Positions 1-11,045 of a DNA stretch of 64,000 nt are shown here, piece after piece. The stretch comes from Luzula sylvatica (taxonomy: Eukaryota; Streptophyta; Magnoliopsida; Poales; Juncaceae). The position numbers and the translations under genes are program-made. The notes below the pieces were generated by a model. The model searched no databases. It was not told the origin of the DNA and saw nothing but the letters and a program-made list of their open reading frames with translations. Each line of letters opens with the position of its first letter. The stretch's first letter is position 1. Where the stretch lies: the NCBI GenBank assembly GCA_946800325.1, contig OX326961.1, forward strand, positions 36,785,043 to 36,849,042. The letters are read 5' to 3'.

Positions 1-340
1 GTTGATGTATAAACAGTCGAGCCTTTTGGCGAAAGGCTGTGATATTTTCTATGTAAATGATGAAAATATCATGAATGTGATATTTCATATTTGTGAAATA
101 TGATGATAATGCCCCTGGACAATTCTTGATTGTAGCTGATACTGCAATGGAATGTTTTCATGATATTTTCTTATGTAATATCATGAACGTGAAATATCAA
201 GAATGCCCCTAAATATCATGATATTTTATAATTAGTTTAGGGTACAAATGGAATCAATTTACTCATAATATTTTTTGTGGCACATTAATGAAGATTTACT
301 GTTTTAATATTTTGGTAACTTTGTTTATTTTTATTTTTAG

Positions 341-559
341 GGCGATTCTCCCTTGGAAAAGCGTCAGAAAGTGGGCCCAATTATACAGGAGAAAACGGCC
401 ATACCAAAGCCGAAAAATCTCTCAAGAAGTACCAAAATTCCTGTACCAGTAAAGCAAAGTACTAAGGATAAATCTTTGAACACTGGTACGAGTACCAAGG
501 AGAGAGAAACAGTAACTCAGCCCGAAGAAAAGCGTCCTAGAACCTGTTTTTGGAATTAG
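341..559 (+). CDS. Terminal exon of an unrecognised gene (partial)
   Basis: A T-rich tract ending TTTTTAG at 340 looks like a splice acceptor. An open frame in phase 0 runs from it to TAG at 557-559 and gives 72 residues. The peptide is basic and polar, rich in Lys, Thr and Pro, begins GDSPLEKRQK and ends RPRTCFWN. It has no recognisable domain and looks like a disordered C-terminal tail. The rest of the gene would lie left of the window. DNA from 1 to 340 reads as intron: AT-rich, with degenerate repeats of ATATCATGAA and CCCCT motifs. The family is not recognised; that this is a real exon is an inference from the acceptor and the open frame. Confidence 0.4.
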   Translation, partial: GDSPLEKRQKVGPIIQEKTAIPKPKNLSRSTKIPVPVKQSTKDKSLNTGTSTKERETVTQPEEKRPRTCFWN

Positions 560-1019
560 TTTATCCTTAGAAAGTATGAATAATTCACAAGGATTTTGTA
601 ATGATTTATTGTAAGGTAGTTTTGAATAAAATGATTTATTGTAAAAGTGTATTTTTGAGCTGTTATTTGGCTTTTCTTGTAATTTATTATCTTTTATGTT
701 GAAAGTGGTGATCAGTAAATAGATCTCATGAATATTGGTCAACAACTTAAATTTATTTTATATCAGACCCAATAAATATCAGTACGGTTTTTTTTTTTTA
801 ATTCATATGATAAATGAATATAAATCATACATCAAATTATCAATTTAGTTTATATATGAGAACAATTTAAACTTTTTATGATAATTGAAAAAAAAGAAAA
901 ATGCTATAGTTACCATAGATAAACACAAATTCAACCTCGCAGATTTTTAAGGAAAAAAATCAATGGGACCCTTGTACAAGAATTGACATTAACTAGCTTT
1001 ATCATGACATAATTTTATT
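560..1019. other. AT-rich intergenic DNA
   Basis: This stretch has low complexity, with A and T runs and no convincing coding signal. It probably includes the 3' UTR of the exon that ends at 559. Confidence 0.5.
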
Positions 1020-1385
1020 TTGTCTTTTAGCGGACTGGTTTTTAAAACCCGGTTTGCTATTTTAGCTTTTTCTCTGGCTGGTTTTAAAATCTCATTTTTT
1101 TGCCCAACAACTCTAACTGTGTTTAATCAACCTGTTAAACATACGGATTTTTAAACCCGGTAATTAGATTTTTTAATCCGGCGGAATTTTAAAATTCGGT
1201 AGTTAGTGCTATTAAGCCGGCGGGATTTTGAAACCCGGTATTTAGTCCTAATTAACAGTCTGGGATTTTAAAACCCGATAGTTTTTCTTTGTTACTGTCA
1301 AACCTGACATGTAGGTAATTTGTGCCAATTAACAAGGCGGAATTTTAAAATCCGGTACCTACGGGATTTTAAAATCAGTTCCAAG
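1020..1385. repeat. Degenerate palindromic repeat, TTTTAAAA core
   Basis: A motif close to CGGGATTTTAAAACCCGGTA recurs at irregular 45-70 bp spacing, around 1037, 1150, 1187, 1227, 1265, 1330 and 1360. Each copy is nearly self-complementary (GGATTTTAAAATCC type). Copies differ by a few bases, so this is an old local amplification. No coding potential is seen. Confidence 0.6.
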
Positions 1386-1467
1386 TTATTTCTGAAATTT
1401 TCTTAAAAAGGAACTTAGTTTTTGAATTTTCATCCCAAAAGAAGCTACATGCAGAAATGCTCCTTAA

Positions 1468-1800
1468 TATGAACATGGTGAATATGGACAAACAAGTCTA
1501 GCACGTATTTGGTATCTTGATGCACATGATGAATTACTAGATCCAAACAGGACCGGTCCCGATATTTTAGTTGCCCTAGCCCGAGATGATATTGGTCATA
1601 AGATGTTGTTCCGTCATGTTGCCCCGTAAAAAAATATATGTTTTTTTTAAACAAGTATTAGTAAATTTTATGACTTCACGAATTTGGTGAAATTTTACTT
1701 TAGTACAGAACAAACGACCTATGAAGAAATCGACAAGTACGAGCGTCTTTGGAAGATTTGCAAATCTCCATACTTGAAGAGAAGCAAACCAACCAGATGA
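1468..1800 (+). pseudogene. Unrecognised spliced ORF, possible gene fragment
   Basis: Two open segments, 1468-1625 and 1704-1800, join in frame across a GT (1626) to AG (1703) intron. Together they give an 84-residue peptide ending in TGA. It has normal amino-acid diversity with acidic and aromatic residues (ARIWYLDAHDELLDPN, then YERLWKICKSPYLKR). A stop codon sits just upstream of 1468 and there is no start codon, so it would be a truncated gene or an inner fragment. No family is recognised. It may be chance, but the frame-compatible junction is suggestive. Confidence 0.2.
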
Positions 1801-2694
1801 TTTTGTGGCAATTCACTATGCGGTTGTAGTAGTAAGTTGACACATGGAAAACTCGAAGAATCCACAACAGGATTCGGAAAATAAATTTGAGGTTTAGATA
1901 TTGCATGTGTTGCTTAATCATTTGAGGATTTAGGGATTTTTTTTTTAAATTCGTTTCAAATCAGGATTACTATATTCTTAAATTAGATAAGCAAATAATA
2001 AATAATTCAAAATTAGGAAAATAAATTCGTAATTATAATATATTTCAGTATTTTTTTCCAAAAAAAATAATTTCATCGTTTTAACTTATAATTACATCAT
2101 ATGATTGAAAAAAATAAACTATCTTGGTTTTCCAAAATATTTTTCTTAATTAATCAACTTGAGCTTAATCTAAAATTCATTTGAAATAATTTATCTCTAG
2201 ATACGAAAACTCTGCAAAATAAGTTTTAATCTCATTTTAATTGAGATAACACTCTATTTGTAATAGATATATGAGGCATGATGACAAAAATTGAAGATAG
2301 ATATTAATATTAATTAATTAATATTAATATTTGTTTGTTGTTTATTAAATTTTCGTAAAAGAGTAACAAATATGGGTATTAAATATGTAATGCTTTTTAA
2401 AATAGAGAATAATTACTTTTATCTTGAGAATTGAGAAAGTAGATGTCTCTTTGGATCTTTTGTGTATATTTTGTAGCATACAATATGTTTTCTAAATTTA
2501 CATATAACAATAGGCAATAGTAATTTAACTATTTAATATTGATACATAACACTACAAACATTGTGTTCACAGAAAATTACACTGGACTTTTTGCTCATTA
2601 ATTCTTAGCACAAGAACCGAAACCCTCCTCTCTTCTTTCACTTCTTCTTCCCCAACTTTCTCTTTCATTTTCATATTTAGATATTCATTTTTCT
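1801..2694. other. AT-rich intergenic DNA
   Basis: Mostly A/T with short runs. A CT-rich stretch lies at 2620-2670. No gene or clear element boundary is visible. Confidence 0.5.
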
Positions 2695-2710
2695 AACTTA
2701 TCAAGTACAA

Positions 2711-2923
2711 CAGCAGCACATTAGTGCATTGGACGGTATCCTGTCTGCACAAGCAAATACCAGGGTTCGAACTCAGTTGGGAAAAAAAAAGAGGGATTAA
2801 AACAAAAATGAGTAGTCTAGTAAGGTGGGAGTAAAGAGTAGGGATAGAGGTAGAGGTAGGGGTAGGAGTAGGAGTAAGAGTAGGGGATGGGAGCCTATGG
2901 GCTAATAAATCTCAACAAAAAAA
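2711..2923 (+). mobile_element. tRNA-derived SINE with 16-bp target duplication
   Basis: The element begins CAGCAGCACATTAGTGCATT. It has an A-box-like TTAGTGCATTGG near 2721 and a B-box-like GGGTTCGAACTC near 2762, spaced as in an RNA polymerase III promoter of tRNA origin. The body is followed by GGTAG/GGAGTA repeats and an A-rich tail. It is flanked by a perfect 16-bp direct repeat, AACTTATCAAGTACAA, at 2695-2710 and 2924-2939. A long perfect duplication plus an A tail is the mark of LINE-driven retroposition and suggests a fairly recent insertion. Confidence 0.85.
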
Positions 2924-2939
2924 AACTTATCAAGTACAA

Positions 2940-3289
2940 TACAACTTGATCCCAACGTTTGCCCTTACACAGAGCGCTGCCCTAGCCCCGGGGCTTGTGG
3001 GACTTAATCCGAAGCCTGTCCTGGATCCAAATGTTACGGAAGACTCCAATAAATTTAGTTTTATTGGTGTAAATAAATACAACTCAAAGTATATGAAACT
3101 AACAAGTTAAAAAAAATGATAATCTTACGTAAGCAATCCACCGGACAAGCCCCGAATTGTTTTATTGCACACAAATTTCATGTGGGTCCCACTTGACATT
3201 TAATATTATTCAAGTGAAAATGCTCATTTCGAGAGTAAATATGCGATTTATTTCGGGATGTGTAGCATTGTTGAATAGTATTATGTTGT
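2940..3289. other. Intergenic DNA, no gene seen
   Basis: A short GC-richer patch (GCCCCGGGGC near 2985) sits in otherwise AT-rich DNA. No ORF or RNA gene can be supported. Confidence 0.4.
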
Positions 3290-3960
3290 GAACATGGACT
3301 ATGATTTGGATTTTATTTATAATCAGTGTTTTTGCCTTTTCTAAATTAGTTATTGTAATGTTTGACCATTGAATTATGTCATAATGATGTCGATTGTATA
3401 TTTTTTCATCAAATATTGAATTTTATGAACTCATATAAATTATATTCGTCCGAAATACATAGTTTTGACAAAAAATCACCCGTGTTAATTTCTCTAGCAA
3501 ATCAGGAGTCAAGACTCGAGATTGGTATCCTGGAGGAAAATAGCGAAAATATATTGATTTGATAATAACTTTTGACGTAATTTTATAAGATTTTTTTTTT
3601 GTATTTATATTAAAGATTTACAGAAAATATTGACTGCTTTCTTTTCGAAACTATGCTCAACGCCCATACAAATCTTTTTTTATGGAAATTGGCAAAACAA
3701 AATTATTGTAGTATATCATTTCAAAACATTTATTTGTTTCTTCTCGTTTCCTTTAATGGCATTAAATTGATTCAATGCACATTAATGTACAACTTTAATC
3801 ATATTAAATAAATACATCAAATATTGGTCAACTATATTTCAACCATTCAAAACATTTCAAAAAATAATTTTTTCTTGTCTATCTATTTAATGACATTAAA
3901 TTGATTCAATGAATATTGACGAATAAATTTTGGCTTATTTTGACCTAACCTCATATACTA
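3290..3960 (+). repeat. Upstream module of the dioxygenase gene, repeated elsewhere
   Basis: The block starting GAACATGGACTATGATTTGG and ending near 3960 is found again, diverged, at about 6300-6900. Its right part, with motifs like CATTAAATTGATTCAATGAA, is found again at 10020-10300 in front of the truncated gene copy. The copies mark how far the local duplication reached into promoter DNA. Confidence 0.65.
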
Positions 3961-4034
3961 TCAACAGAGGGACACTTGTCAAAAACATGACACTTGTGTT
4001 CACCAGCTTAGTAATGGGTAAGTAAGAAATTTTC

Positions 4035-4041
4035 TATATAA
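4035..4041 (+). promoter_or_regulatory. TATA box of the dioxygenase gene
   Basis: TATATAA lies about 50 bp before the start codon at 4090. It falls within the stretch deleted from the truncated copy at 10.3 kb, which fits with that copy being silent. Confidence 0.5.
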
Positions 4042-4089
4042 CATACAATTTGCCAAACTATAAACATACTTCAAACTTGAAGGTGATCA

Positions 4090-5457
4090 ATGGAGACCAA
4101 GTACGACCGGGCCGGTGAAATAGAGGCCTTCGAGAAGACCAAAGAAGGCGTTAAGGGCTTGGTCGACTCAGGAATCACAAACATCCCTCGATTTTTCCAT
4201 CACCAGCCTGAACATGATGAGCCCTCCATTGAACCGGTTGGTATTCAAATTCCAGTGATCGATCTGTCCGGAGTGGGCTCTAAGGAGCAAAGAAAGCGCG
4301 TGGTAGAAGAGGTGAAGAGTGCTTCGCAAACCATGGGCTTCTTCCAGGTTAATGGCAAAATTCATTACATGTTTTTAATATCCATTTTTCTTTCAAAAAT
4401 AACCATAAACAAGGTCAAATAGATCAAGTTCTTGTTGGCTAATTATGGATCATAATTTCATTAGGTGGTAAATCATGGAGTCCCCTTGGACGTGCTCGAT
4501 GAAATGCTCCTAGGCGTTAGGCAGTTCAACGAGTCAAACTCTGAACTTAAGAAAATATATTATACTACAAACCCGGGCCAAAAATTTACGTTCCGTTGCA
4601 ACTTCGATTTGTTACAAGCACCAGCTGGCAACTGGCGAGATACCATGCGAGTCAGGATGCGACCTGATCCACCCAAACAAGATGAGTTACCACCACAATT
4701 CAGGTCAAACATCGTTTCTTTTCCGTTACACACAAAAAGTGTCATGTTATCAATACAACTTGACTTAATCACTAATTAATTTTAATTTTTGTAGAGAAAG
4801 AATCTTCGAGTACGCAAAATACATGGAAACACTCGGAATAATCTTGTTCCAACTACTCTCCGAAGCCCTCGACCTCGAATCAAACCACTTAATAGAGATT
4901 GAGTGTAACGAAACGCTTAACATAGTTAGTAATTACTACCCACCTTGTCCTCAGCCTAATATCACGATCGGTGCGGCCAAACACTCTGATCCTGATTTTC
5001 TCACCGTGCTTCTGCAAGATGATATTGGAGGGTTGCAAGTTTATTATGAAAAACATTGGATCAATGTGCCGCCTTTGCGTGGCGCTCTCGTAGTTAATAT
5101 TGGTGATCTTTTACAGGTATGTACCCTCTTATTGTAATGGTGAGCAAATATAACATTTGTGATTTTTTATGTGGCGAACTATATATTACTTAACTTTGTT
5201 ATTTTTATTCTGTGAAGTTGGTAACCAATGACAAATTCAAAAGTGTGGAGCACAAAGTTCTCGCAAGGAAAGATGGACCGGCTAGGGTTTCGGTGGCATG
5301 CTTCTTTAATGCAGACTATACATCTGAAAGGCTTTATGGTCCGATAAAAGAGCTGATATCAGATGAAAATCCAGCTTTATATAAGGAAATTACTTCTAGA
5401 GACTTCGTGAAGTACTACCGAAGGTCCTTGATGGACAAATTGCGCTTGAATATTTAA
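4090..5457 (+). CDS. 2-oxoglutarate/Fe(II) dioxygenase, ACC oxidase homolog type
   Basis: Four exons, 4090-4347, 4465-4703, 4795-5116 and 5218-5457, all with GT-AG introns, encode 352 residues, the usual family length. Residues 50-160 form the N-terminal DIOX_N region (QIPVIDLSG, then VVNHGV). The C-terminal 2OG-Fe(II) oxygenase fold holds the iron ligands His229, Asp231 (KHSDPDF) and His285 (SVEHKV), and the 2-oxoglutarate-binding Arg296-x-Ser298 (ARVSVACFF). The protein resembles the plant group named 1-aminocyclopropane-1-carboxylate oxidase homolog. These enzymes hydroxylate or demethylate small metabolites and are generally not true ethylene-forming enzymes. The substrate cannot be told from sequence. 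It is expected to be a soluble cytosolic protein. All key residues are present, so it looks functional. A truncated tandem copy lies 6.2 kb downstream. Confidence 0.93.
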
Positions 5458-6299
5458 TTTGGGACTCTAATCAGTAGAATTTCGCGTATCCATGAGATAC
5501 ATGTTGTAGTATTAATAAAAGAGTATTTGTCATTCAATTACCAAACTAACTAGACCCTTTTTTTATCAAATTTTAGCTAGTAGTGATTCTTATCAAAATT
5601 TTCTTTGTGTTTTGTTAAATTTATTAAGGATCGGTTTATGTGAGTAGCTATTGCCAAAGGACTCAAATTCCTTTCACATCACTATAATTTTTGATCCGAT
5701 GATTAATAAATCTTGTAAAACAAATTTAAATTTGAATCCTTATAATATTTTAAATTTAAAAAAAAATATATATTTATATTTATAATAATCATATTAAATT
5801 GTACAATTGTTTTTACGAAAAGCAGATGACTCGTGTCATGTCTTGTATTAATGATATATGGTAAATAAATAAGTTAAATCACATTAAATATAGTAATTTT
5901 GAATTGTTTTTAACGGATTCTTGTCCAAAGCTTTTTGGACAAGACCCGGACCCGCTATTGTCATCTTGGATTTCAATATACTATTTTACTTGTCTAGAAA
6001 CAATTTAAGTTCCTTTATACTGATATTTTTAATAATGGTTGTACTGTTTTTATTTCAAGCATATACTGCTATAAAAATGCACTCAGCTTTTATGATGGTT
6101 CATATATATTCCAATTTCCAAATACTTGATTGCATGACTAGTTAGATCCATGTAAAATATAATTTAAAAGCTCAGCGAGTTAAGTTGAACTATATATGAT
6201 TTATAATTTATAAGGATCAGCACAAAGCACAAAGTGTTTCGTATAATTCTGAGTAATGTCCAGATCTTGTAAAAATATTTACGCTTCTTCATTTCTGTT
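5458..6299. other. Downstream flank of the dioxygenase gene
   Basis: AATAAAAG near 5514, about 60 bp after the stop, may serve as a polyadenylation signal. The rest is AT-rich with no gene seen. Confidence 0.4.
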
Positions 6300-7360
6300 T
6301 TATGTTTTGAACAAGGACTATGATTTGGATTTTATTTAGAATCAGTATTTTTGCCTTTTCTAAATTATTTATTTTATTGTTAGACAATTGAATTATGTCA
6401 TATTGATGTCGATTGTATATTTTCTCAACAAATATTAAATTTTGTGATCTCATATAAATTATATTCGACAAAGTATATAGTTTTGATAAAAAAAAAATCA
6501 CCGGTGTTAATTTCTCTAGCAAATCTTGAGTCGATACTCAGATTGGTATCCTGGAGGGAAATAGCAAAAATATCTATTTTTGGAAATAAATTATGGCGTA
6601 TTTTTTATAAGATATTTTTTATTTGTAGTTGTATTCAAGATTGACAGAAAATAATGACGAATTGTTTTCTTCACGAAATTATGCTCAACGCCCAAAATAT
6701 ACGCTTAAAAATCCTTTTTTATGGAAATTGGCAAAACAAAATTGTAGTATATAAGTTCCATTCAGTGAATCTTGACAACCATTTCATAACATTCATTTGT
6801 TTCTTCTCGTTTCTTTCAATGACATTAAATTGATTCAATGAACATTAATGAAAACCTTTAATAACATTAAATAAATCCAATAAATATTGGTCTACAATTT
6901 TAAATCTCTTATATAGGCTTGGTCCAGATGAATTTGGACTATTTTTCAACCATTAAAAGTTGAAAAAATGGATCAACAATTTCAAAAAAAATATTCATTC
7001 TTGTCTTTTCTTTTAATAATATTAAATTGATCCAATGAATATGAATGAACAATTTTAATAATATTAAATGAATCTAATAAATACTGGTCAATAACTTCAA
7101 ATCGCTCGGGCCAAATGAATTTGGACTATTTTTCGACCATTTCAAACATTTAAAAAAAAAAAAATCTTGTCTTTCTATTTAATGACATTAAATTGATTCA
7201 ATGAATATTGATGAGCAATTTTAATACTATTAAATGAATCCAATAAATATTAGTCAATAATTTTAATGACATTAAATTGATCCAAGAATATTGGTCTATA
7301 ATTTTTAATGTACTCCATAGGCTCGGTCCAGATGAATTTGAACTATTTTTCTTTTTAAAT
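6300..7360. repeat. Duplicated upstream module and degenerate tandem repeat
   Basis: 6300-6900 repeats the dioxygenase upstream block of 3290-3960. From about 6810 to 7310 a unit near 180 bp, built on ACATTAAATTGATTCAATGA and AATCCAATAAATATTGGTC, recurs three to four times with many changes. The same unit occurs at 3750-3940 and 10020-10260. It is non-coding. Confidence 0.6.
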
Positions 7361-7757
7361 ACATCATTTATTCTATTGAATTCAAACTTAAATTGAACAA
7401 ATGAATTATATTGTCATTTGTTTTGTTAAGTAGATATTGAAATATTTAAAGTGGACAAGGGTTCCAAAACAAAATCCTTCACCATACAAGACTTCTCTCT
7501 CTGCCTTCTTCCTTTCTCCTAGAAATTTTGTTGTATTCTATCTTCTTTGCTGCTTTGTTTAAATGGTTTTGCTTGGAATTCCTCCTCCTCCTTATGAGCT
7601 GGTTAGTTTTTTCTTTCTTTCTATTTTCCCTCAATATTTTACCTCTGAATTTATGTTAAAAAATTGAATCCATGTTTCTCATGCTATATTTTGGCAAACA
7701 ACTATGCTCTAAACTACCGTTAATTGAGTATATCTGGTTTTGAAAAGAAAAAATGGT
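7361..7757 (+). other. Possible orphan 5' UTR and first exon
   Basis: A CT-rich leader at 7480-7560 precedes ATG at 7564. A 13-codon open stretch (MVLLGIPPPPYEL) runs to a GTTAG donor near 7603. This has the look of a first exon, but no matching second exon is seen downstream, and a MITE follows at 7767. It may be the relic of a gene start or chance. Confidence 0.15.
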
Positions 7758-7766
7758 TATATTTAA

Positions 7767-8027
7767 GGGGACTTCTATCGTACATCCCTTTCCTTATCAT
7801 ACACCCATTTTCAAGGGTATTTGGAGTAATTATCCATTTATGAATATTTAAGGTAAGATATCAAATATATTTATCAATTAATGTTTAAATAAATTGAAAT
7901 TTTTTGTTGTTTATTTAAACCAAAATTTCTATAAAAGATAAATTTTATGATACACTCGTTTACAAATATAATTAATTGCTAAAATATCCAAAATATCCTG
8001 GTAAAAGAGTGTATGATAGAACTCCCC
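7767..8027. mobile_element. Mutator-like MITE, copy A
   Basis: This 261-bp element has terminal inverted repeats GGGGACTTCTATCGTACATC (left) and, read inward from the right end, GGGGAGTTCTATCATACACT. It is flanked by a perfect 9-bp duplication, TATATTTAA, at 7758-7766 and 8028-8036. The inside is AT-rich and non-coding. Copy B of the same family is at 13976-14216. A 9-bp duplication points to the Mutator superfamily. Confidence 0.85.
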
Positions 8028-8036
8028 TATATTTAA

Positions 8037-8999
8037 ATCCAATATTATTTAATAAAACCTACAATTTTTTGTTGTTGCTTATATGTGATTTGATGTATTC
8101 ATTGCAATTTGTAATACTATACCACAAAGGTACGAAATTCTTAATTATTTATATTTAGTGGTTTGAATCCTTCAATTCTTTCGTTTCAGTAGGCCTTATT
8201 TCACAAACTTTGGACCCGATAAATCACATTTTATTTGCTGACCTTATAAGCGTTTTTAAATTTCAAGCATAGCAAGTAATTTTCATGAATTAAACCAGTC
8301 TTATTTCCTAATACAATTTATTAGTAAAGAAAAGAAAAAATTGTTATCTATTTAAAATTTAAAGTATACGATAGTTTTAGCAGTTTTCGAATTTCAAATT
8401 ATGCCTACTTTTTGTTACTTGTTGTTGATAGTATCTTTGGAAATTTTCAAATTTCAAATTATTATCTCGTATCCATATCTTACTTTATTTCTAAGAAGAA
8501 CTAAATAAACAACAATTCACATCTTCAATTTTATTGGCATCCATACATGGGAAACAAAGAGTTTTCTTCGTTTAATAGAAAAAACTGACTTATCCAACAT
8601 CACTCTCTAATATTTAAGAAAAAAAAAACCTAAATTTCATAAATGGTTATTTTTTTTTCATTGTATGATTTGTTTATATATTTTTTGTAAACATCTTGCC
8701 GACTCCTTTTTGTTTCGCAAACATTGACCCCGACATAAGTAAATTATATCCTATCGCTTAAAACTTTGAACTATTCTTTAACATAACTCCAATCAATTAA
8801 AGAATTAAACCACTTCCATTTGAAACAATCAAGCTTCCAGAAAGAGAACATAAACAGAGAAAAGAACTCAGTTTTTGAAAGTATTAAAAGTTTAAAATAA
8901 AATGATTTTTGTAGTTTTTGAATCAATATGTGGTAATCTCCTGTTCAATTCGAAGTATGAATATCTTGAATATTCAATATGCTTTGTAAGGGTACTCGT
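8037..8999. other. AT-rich intergenic DNA
   Basis: No gene, RNA gene or element ends are recognised here. Only A/T runs and scattered short repeats are visible. Confidence 0.5.
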
Positions 9000-9990
9000 G
9001 ATGTTTCACCTTCTTTTTTTGTAAAACGAAGAGATATGTTCAGTTGAGTCACGTCCAAATTATCATATTGCTCTTCATGCAATGAATTTGAAACTTCTTG
9101 TTTTTGTCCTTTTTAAGTTCAGATTTTGAATATTTGGGTCACAAATTCAAAAACAATTAAATTGTTGGGTTGGGCCAATTTTAAATTGAGAGGTATCATA
9201 ACTAAATGCTCGAAGGGCTTTATGGTAATTTGGAGGTGTTTCCATTGTGTATGTCTATAGAGTTTTAATGCAAAAAAAGATGAGAAAGTTGATCCTCGTC
9301 ATGTTATCTTCATTTTTCTCATTCTTTTTTCATAATATTAGAAGATATGCTCATTCGAGTCACGTCCAAATTACCATATTGTTCTTTGTGCAATGAGTTC
9401 CTTGTTTTTGTTCTTTTTGAAGTTCAGATTTTCAACCTCAGTCATAAATTTTAAAAAAACTTAAATTGTTGGGTTGGCCTAATTTTATTAAATTGAAAGG
9501 CACCAACAGTTAAAGGAAGATCGTTGATACTTGAAGGGCCTTGTGGTAATTTGGAGGTGTTTTGACTGTGAATGTCGCTATAATGTTTTAATGAAAAAAG
9601 ATGACAAAAAGATGGACTCTCGTCATATTATTTTCATCTTTTACGCTCTTTTTTGTAAAATTAAGAGATATGCTCATTTGAGTCACGTCCAAATTACCAT
9701 ATTGCTCTTCATGCAGTGAATTCGAAATTTCATGTTTTCTTTGAGGTTCAAATTTTGAATCATTGAATAGAAAATTAAAAAATATATTGTTGGGTTGACC
9801 CAATTAAATTGAGAGGTACCACAAATTGAATATTTTTTTATTCCTGAAAGGCTTTGTGATAATTTGGAGGTGTTTCGAGTGTGTATCTTTCAATTAAGTT
9901 TTAACGGAAACAATGAGAAAGAAATGGTCCTCATTATATTCTTTTCATTTTTGACATTCTTTTTTGTAACCATTAAAGGTTGAAAAAATT
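9000..9990. repeat. Tandem repeat of about 315 bp, three copies and a part
   Basis: The landmark GAGTCACGTCCAAATTA recurs at about 9046, 9357 and 9680. A second landmark, TTGTTGGGTTG followed by a CAATT-type stretch, recurs near 9163, 9465 and 9787. Other shared parts are TAATTTGGAGGTGTTT and a CTTTTTTGTAA-like segment. Copies differ at roughly one base in eight. A partial copy at 9840-9970 joins the dioxygenase upstream module. The short ORFs inside are not conserved between copies. Confidence 0.8.
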
Positions 9991-10308
9991 GAGCAACAAT
10001 TTCATAAAAAATATTTATTCTTGTTTTTTCTTTTAATAACATTAAATTGATCCAAAAAATATGAATGAATCATTTTAATAATACTAAATCAATTTAATAA
10101 ATACTGGTCAACAACTTCAAATCGCTCGGTCCAAATGAATTTGGACTATTTTTCAACCATTCAAAACATTTCAAAAAATATTTTTTTCTTGTCTATCCAT
10201 TTAGTGACATTAAATTGATTCCATGAATATTGACGAATAAATTTTGGCTTATTTTGACATAATCTCATATACTATCAACAGAGGGACACTTGTCAAAAAC
10301 ATGACACT

Positions 10309-11045
10309 ACCAAGTACGACCGGGCTGGTGAAATAGAGGCCTTCGAGAAGACCAAAGAAGGCGTTAAGGGCTTGGTCGACTCAGGAATCACAAACATCCC
10401 TCGATTTTTCCATCACCAGCCTGAACATGATGAGCCCTCCATTGAACCGGTTGGTATTCAAATTCCAGTGATCGATCTGTCCGGAGTGGACTTTAAGGAG
10501 CAAAGAAAGGGCGTGGTAGAAGAGGTGAAGAGTGCTTCGCAAATCATGGGCTTCTTCCTGGTTAATGGCAAAATTCATTACCTGTCTTTAATATCAATTT
10601 TTCTTTCAAAAATAACCCGAAACAAGGTCAAATAGATCAAGTTCTTGTTGGCTAATTATGGATCTGAATTTCATTAGGTGGTAAATCATGGAGTCTCCTT
10701 GGGCGTGTTCGATGAAATGCTCCTAGGCGTTAGGCAGTTCAACGAGTCAAACTCTGAACTTAAGAAAATATATTATACTACGAACCCGGGCCAAAAATTT
10801 ATGTTCCGTTGCAACTTCGATTTGTTACAAGCACCAGCTGGCAACTGGCGAGATACCATTCGAGTCAGGATGCGACCTGATCCACCCAAACAAAATGAGT
10901 TACCACCACAATGCAGGTCAAACACCGCTTCTTTTTCGTTACACAAAAAAAAAGTGTCATGTTATCATTACAACTTGACTTAATCACTAATTAATTTTAA
11001 TTTTTGTAGAGAAAGAATCTTCGAGTATTCAAAATACATTGAAAA
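10309..11045 (+). pseudogene. Truncated tandem copy of the dioxygenase gene
   Basis: This is a close copy of 4096-4837. Exon 1 is present from the fourth codon, exon 2 is whole, and exon 3 stops after about 50 bp near 11045, where homology ends. The upstream repeat is also copied (about 10020-10305), but about 100 bp holding the TATA box, the 5' UTR and the start codon are missing at 10305-10309. The HxD...H iron site and the 2-oxoglutarate site lie in the lost exons, so no active enzyme can be made. Exons 1 and 2 have no stop codons and few changes, so the duplication is recent. Confidence 0.9.
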
